In this document: piece by piece, positions 50,514-51,435 of the stretch
Numbering within the stretch: the first letter of the stretch is position 1
Layout of the letters: every line of letters begins with the position of its first letter
Notes under the pieces: generated by a model
Told to the model about the DNA's origin: nothing
Seen by the model: the letters and a program-made list of their open reading frames with translations, nothing else
Database searches by the model: none
From: Bacteroidota bacterium
GTDB taxonomy: Bacteria > Bacteroidota > Bacteroidia > Bacteroidales > VadinHA17
Direction of reading: 5' to 3'
Assembly (NCBI GenBank): GCA_030618105.1
Contig: JAUXED010000005.1
Location: forward strand, 1 to 51,435
DNA length: 51,435 bases
Translations under genes and position numbers: made by a program

Positions 50514-51056
50514 CTATTTAAATTCCAGTGATCCGTCCGGTTGATATTCCCAGAGGAATGTTGTCTCTGCATAGTCTTTGGTGTCTTTAACAAACGCTTT
50601 CACCTCTTTTATCAGGATCTTGCCGAATTTATTAGCTGCTGTACAGAAAGTCCACACCTGGTTTTCATTAAGCGGGTCGGCAAGGAAAACGTAGTTGGAA
50701 TCGATAACGTTTTTGTATTGCTCGAAATATTGTAACGCAAGCGAAGAATCACTGAATTCTGCAGTTAAGCTGAATGATTTATTCTGATTTGGGCTATCAA
50801 ACAATGCTCCGGTTACTTGTCCCCCTGCTTCTGTTACAGGCATGATAAAAAAATCGGGGATTATTCCATCTCCTGCCGGGTTATATTTTATCACTTCACC
50901 CTGCTCAAAAGAGAAGCCGTAAATTGAATATGTTGATCCTTCCAGGAAACGATCGGATGTCAAAGTTGCTTCACCGGAAGTATCAGGATTTTCTTCCTTT
51001 TCGCAGCCCGAAAAAGCAAAAAGCAATAAAACAGAAAATATAAATACCCTTTTCAT
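50514..51056 (-). CDS. Small lipoprotein of unknown function
   Basis: About 180 residues from the ATG at 51056 ('MKRVFIFSVLLLFAFSGCEK'), with a lipobox 'FSGC' (Cys about 18). A longer in-frame start at 51155 would run through the palindrome and produce the odd stretch 'VINNVINNVINN', so it is rejected. The mature part is beta-rich and ends 'ETTFLWEYQPDGSLEFK'. No family is recognised. It lies 27 nt upstream of the LuxE-like gene and is likely co-transcribed. Confidence 0.7.
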   Translation of the reverse strand: MKRVFIFSVLLLFAFSGCEKEENPDTSGEATLTSDRFLEGSTYSIYGFSFEQGEVIKYNPAGDGIIPDFFIMPVTEAGGQVTGALFDSPNQNKSFSLTAEFSDSSLALQYFEQYKNVIDSNYVFLADPLNENQVWTFCTAANKFGKILIKEVKAFVKDTKDYAETTFLWEYQPDGSLEFK

Positions 51057-51092
51057 ATTTGTATACTTTTTAACAGATAAAAGAATTACGTT

Positions 51093-51134
51093 ATTAATTA
51101 CGTTATTAATAACGTTATTAATAACGTAATTAAT
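51093..51134. repeat. 42-nt perfect palindrome with 12-nt internal period
   Basis: All 42 positions pair with their mirror (51093 with 51134 down to the centre at 51113/51114). Three ACGTTATTAAT copies start at 51088, 51100 and 51112, so the palindrome is also a direct repeat with period 12. It sits 37 nt upstream of the lipoprotein ATG. Confidence 0.92.
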
Positions 51135-51320
51135 CTTCGCTCCGTTCATGTTCATAAACCAATTAGGTGGTCATACGATAGTCAAACAATAGTTTTTTAC
51201 ACAATAATCGAACCTCTACGATATACTTGCATTCTCCCGCTCCATCTCTTTGTTTCTCCGTAGTCACACTGTATACTCTTCGCTATTTACTACATACTAT
51301 TTACTTCCTACTTCTTCACC

Positions 51321-51435
51321 TCATCACCTCATCACCTCATCACCTTATCACCTCATCACCTCATCACCTCATCACCTCATCACCTCATCACCTCATCACC
51401 TCATCACCTCATCACCTCATCACCTCATCACCTCA
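51321..51435 (-). repeat. 8-nt tandem repeat TCATCACC (sense GGTGATGA), 14 units, open at window edge
   Basis: Fourteen units, 13 perfect and one TTATCACC (51345-51352), continuing to the last base. This is the longest array of the GATGAGG family. Confidence 0.95.

Larger units (their letters stand above)
51057..51435. other. Right-edge region: palindrome plus octamer array
   Basis: 379 nt without a gene. In minus sense the order is octamer array, AGTAAATAG-type fragments (51283-51310), plain sequence, the 42-nt palindrome, then the lipoprotein start. The array continues past the window edge. Confidence 0.6.

Noticed and set aside
51057-51155. Longer start (51155) for the lipoprotein gene
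   Set aside because: It would translate the palindrome into a VINN repeat and bury the lipoprotein signal inside the protein; the ATG at 51056 gives a clean lipobox.
51321-51435. CRISPR-like array
   Set aside because: The units are 8 nt and directly adjacent, with no unique spacers; no cas gene is visible. The same holds for 26873-26936 and 44561-44630.
1-51435. tRNA, rRNA or intact insertion sequence
   Set aside because: No cloverleaf with a TTCGA-type T loop, no rRNA core motif and no transposase with terminal inverted repeats was recognised on reading both strands; a covariance-model scan could still find a missed tRNA.

Overview
The window comes from a Bacteroidota (Bacteroidetes) chromosome, most likely an anaerobic member of the order Bacteroidales. 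The evidence is a complete porP-gldK-gldL-gldM-gldN type IX secretion operon, several families confined to the phylum (DUF5723, DUF4834, DUF4270, DUF4954, HU/SPOR proteins), AT-rich intergenic DNA, and promoter-like sites of the Bacteroidetes form (TTG, about 18-20 nt, TAnnTTTG). No rRNA, tRNA, CRISPR array, phage or intact insertion sequence was seen. The first gene is cut by the left edge, and a tandem repeat runs off the right edge.

Layout. 1-3500: envelope-type genes (beta-rich protein, DUF5723 protein, DUF4834 protein). 3700-10340: nine co-directional genes that look like a metal/iron-sulfur island: a zinc-ribbon protein, two NifX-family proteins, two MinD-type ATPases with inserted 2x[4Fe-4S] ferredoxin domains, a VOC protein, a DUF89 phosphatase, a radical SAM protein and a 10-TM metal exporter. 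This resembles the anaerobe-specific orange-protein (ORP) system of Desulfovibrio, with extra parts. 10341-13070 (minus): a PLP trans-sulfuration enzyme and an MlaFE-type lipid ABC transporter. 13238-14338: GDP-mannose synthesis. 14435-20280 (minus): T9SS core. 20605-24182 (minus): degenerate ureohydrolase and topoisomerase I. 24513-30059: PBP1A, RadA, HldE-type adenylyltransferase and a YbhN-like membrane protein. 30460-36897: GT5 single-domain protein, DUF4270 lipoprotein, GlmS, DUF4954. 36992-43370 (minus): nucleotide-sugar genes, including the four activities for UDP-2,3-diacetamido-glucuronic acid, plus galE and rfbB. 43534-51056: HU-SPOR protein, MetG, YraN, YjbR-like, DUF502, a secreted C1 peptidase, a LuxE-like protein and a lipoprotein.

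How it fits together. The T9SS operon and the wbpE-D-B-A-like genes fit one pathway: in Porphyromonas gingivalis the Wbp/Vim sugar links T9SS cargo to A-LPS. GlmS, GalE, RfbB, ManC and HldE supply surface-glycan precursors.

The most unusual feature is not protein coding. Most intergenic gaps are built from short tandem repeats of 7, 8 or 9 nt in about fifteen families. They are oriented with the upstream gene, often start inside its stop codon, and appear in a recurrent order (purine-rich units after a stop, AACTTTTAAC or ATTTAAGC-type units before a start). I regard this repeat 'grammar' as the best candidate for an undescribed system here, followed by the ORP-like island and a 42-nt perfect palindrome near the right edge.
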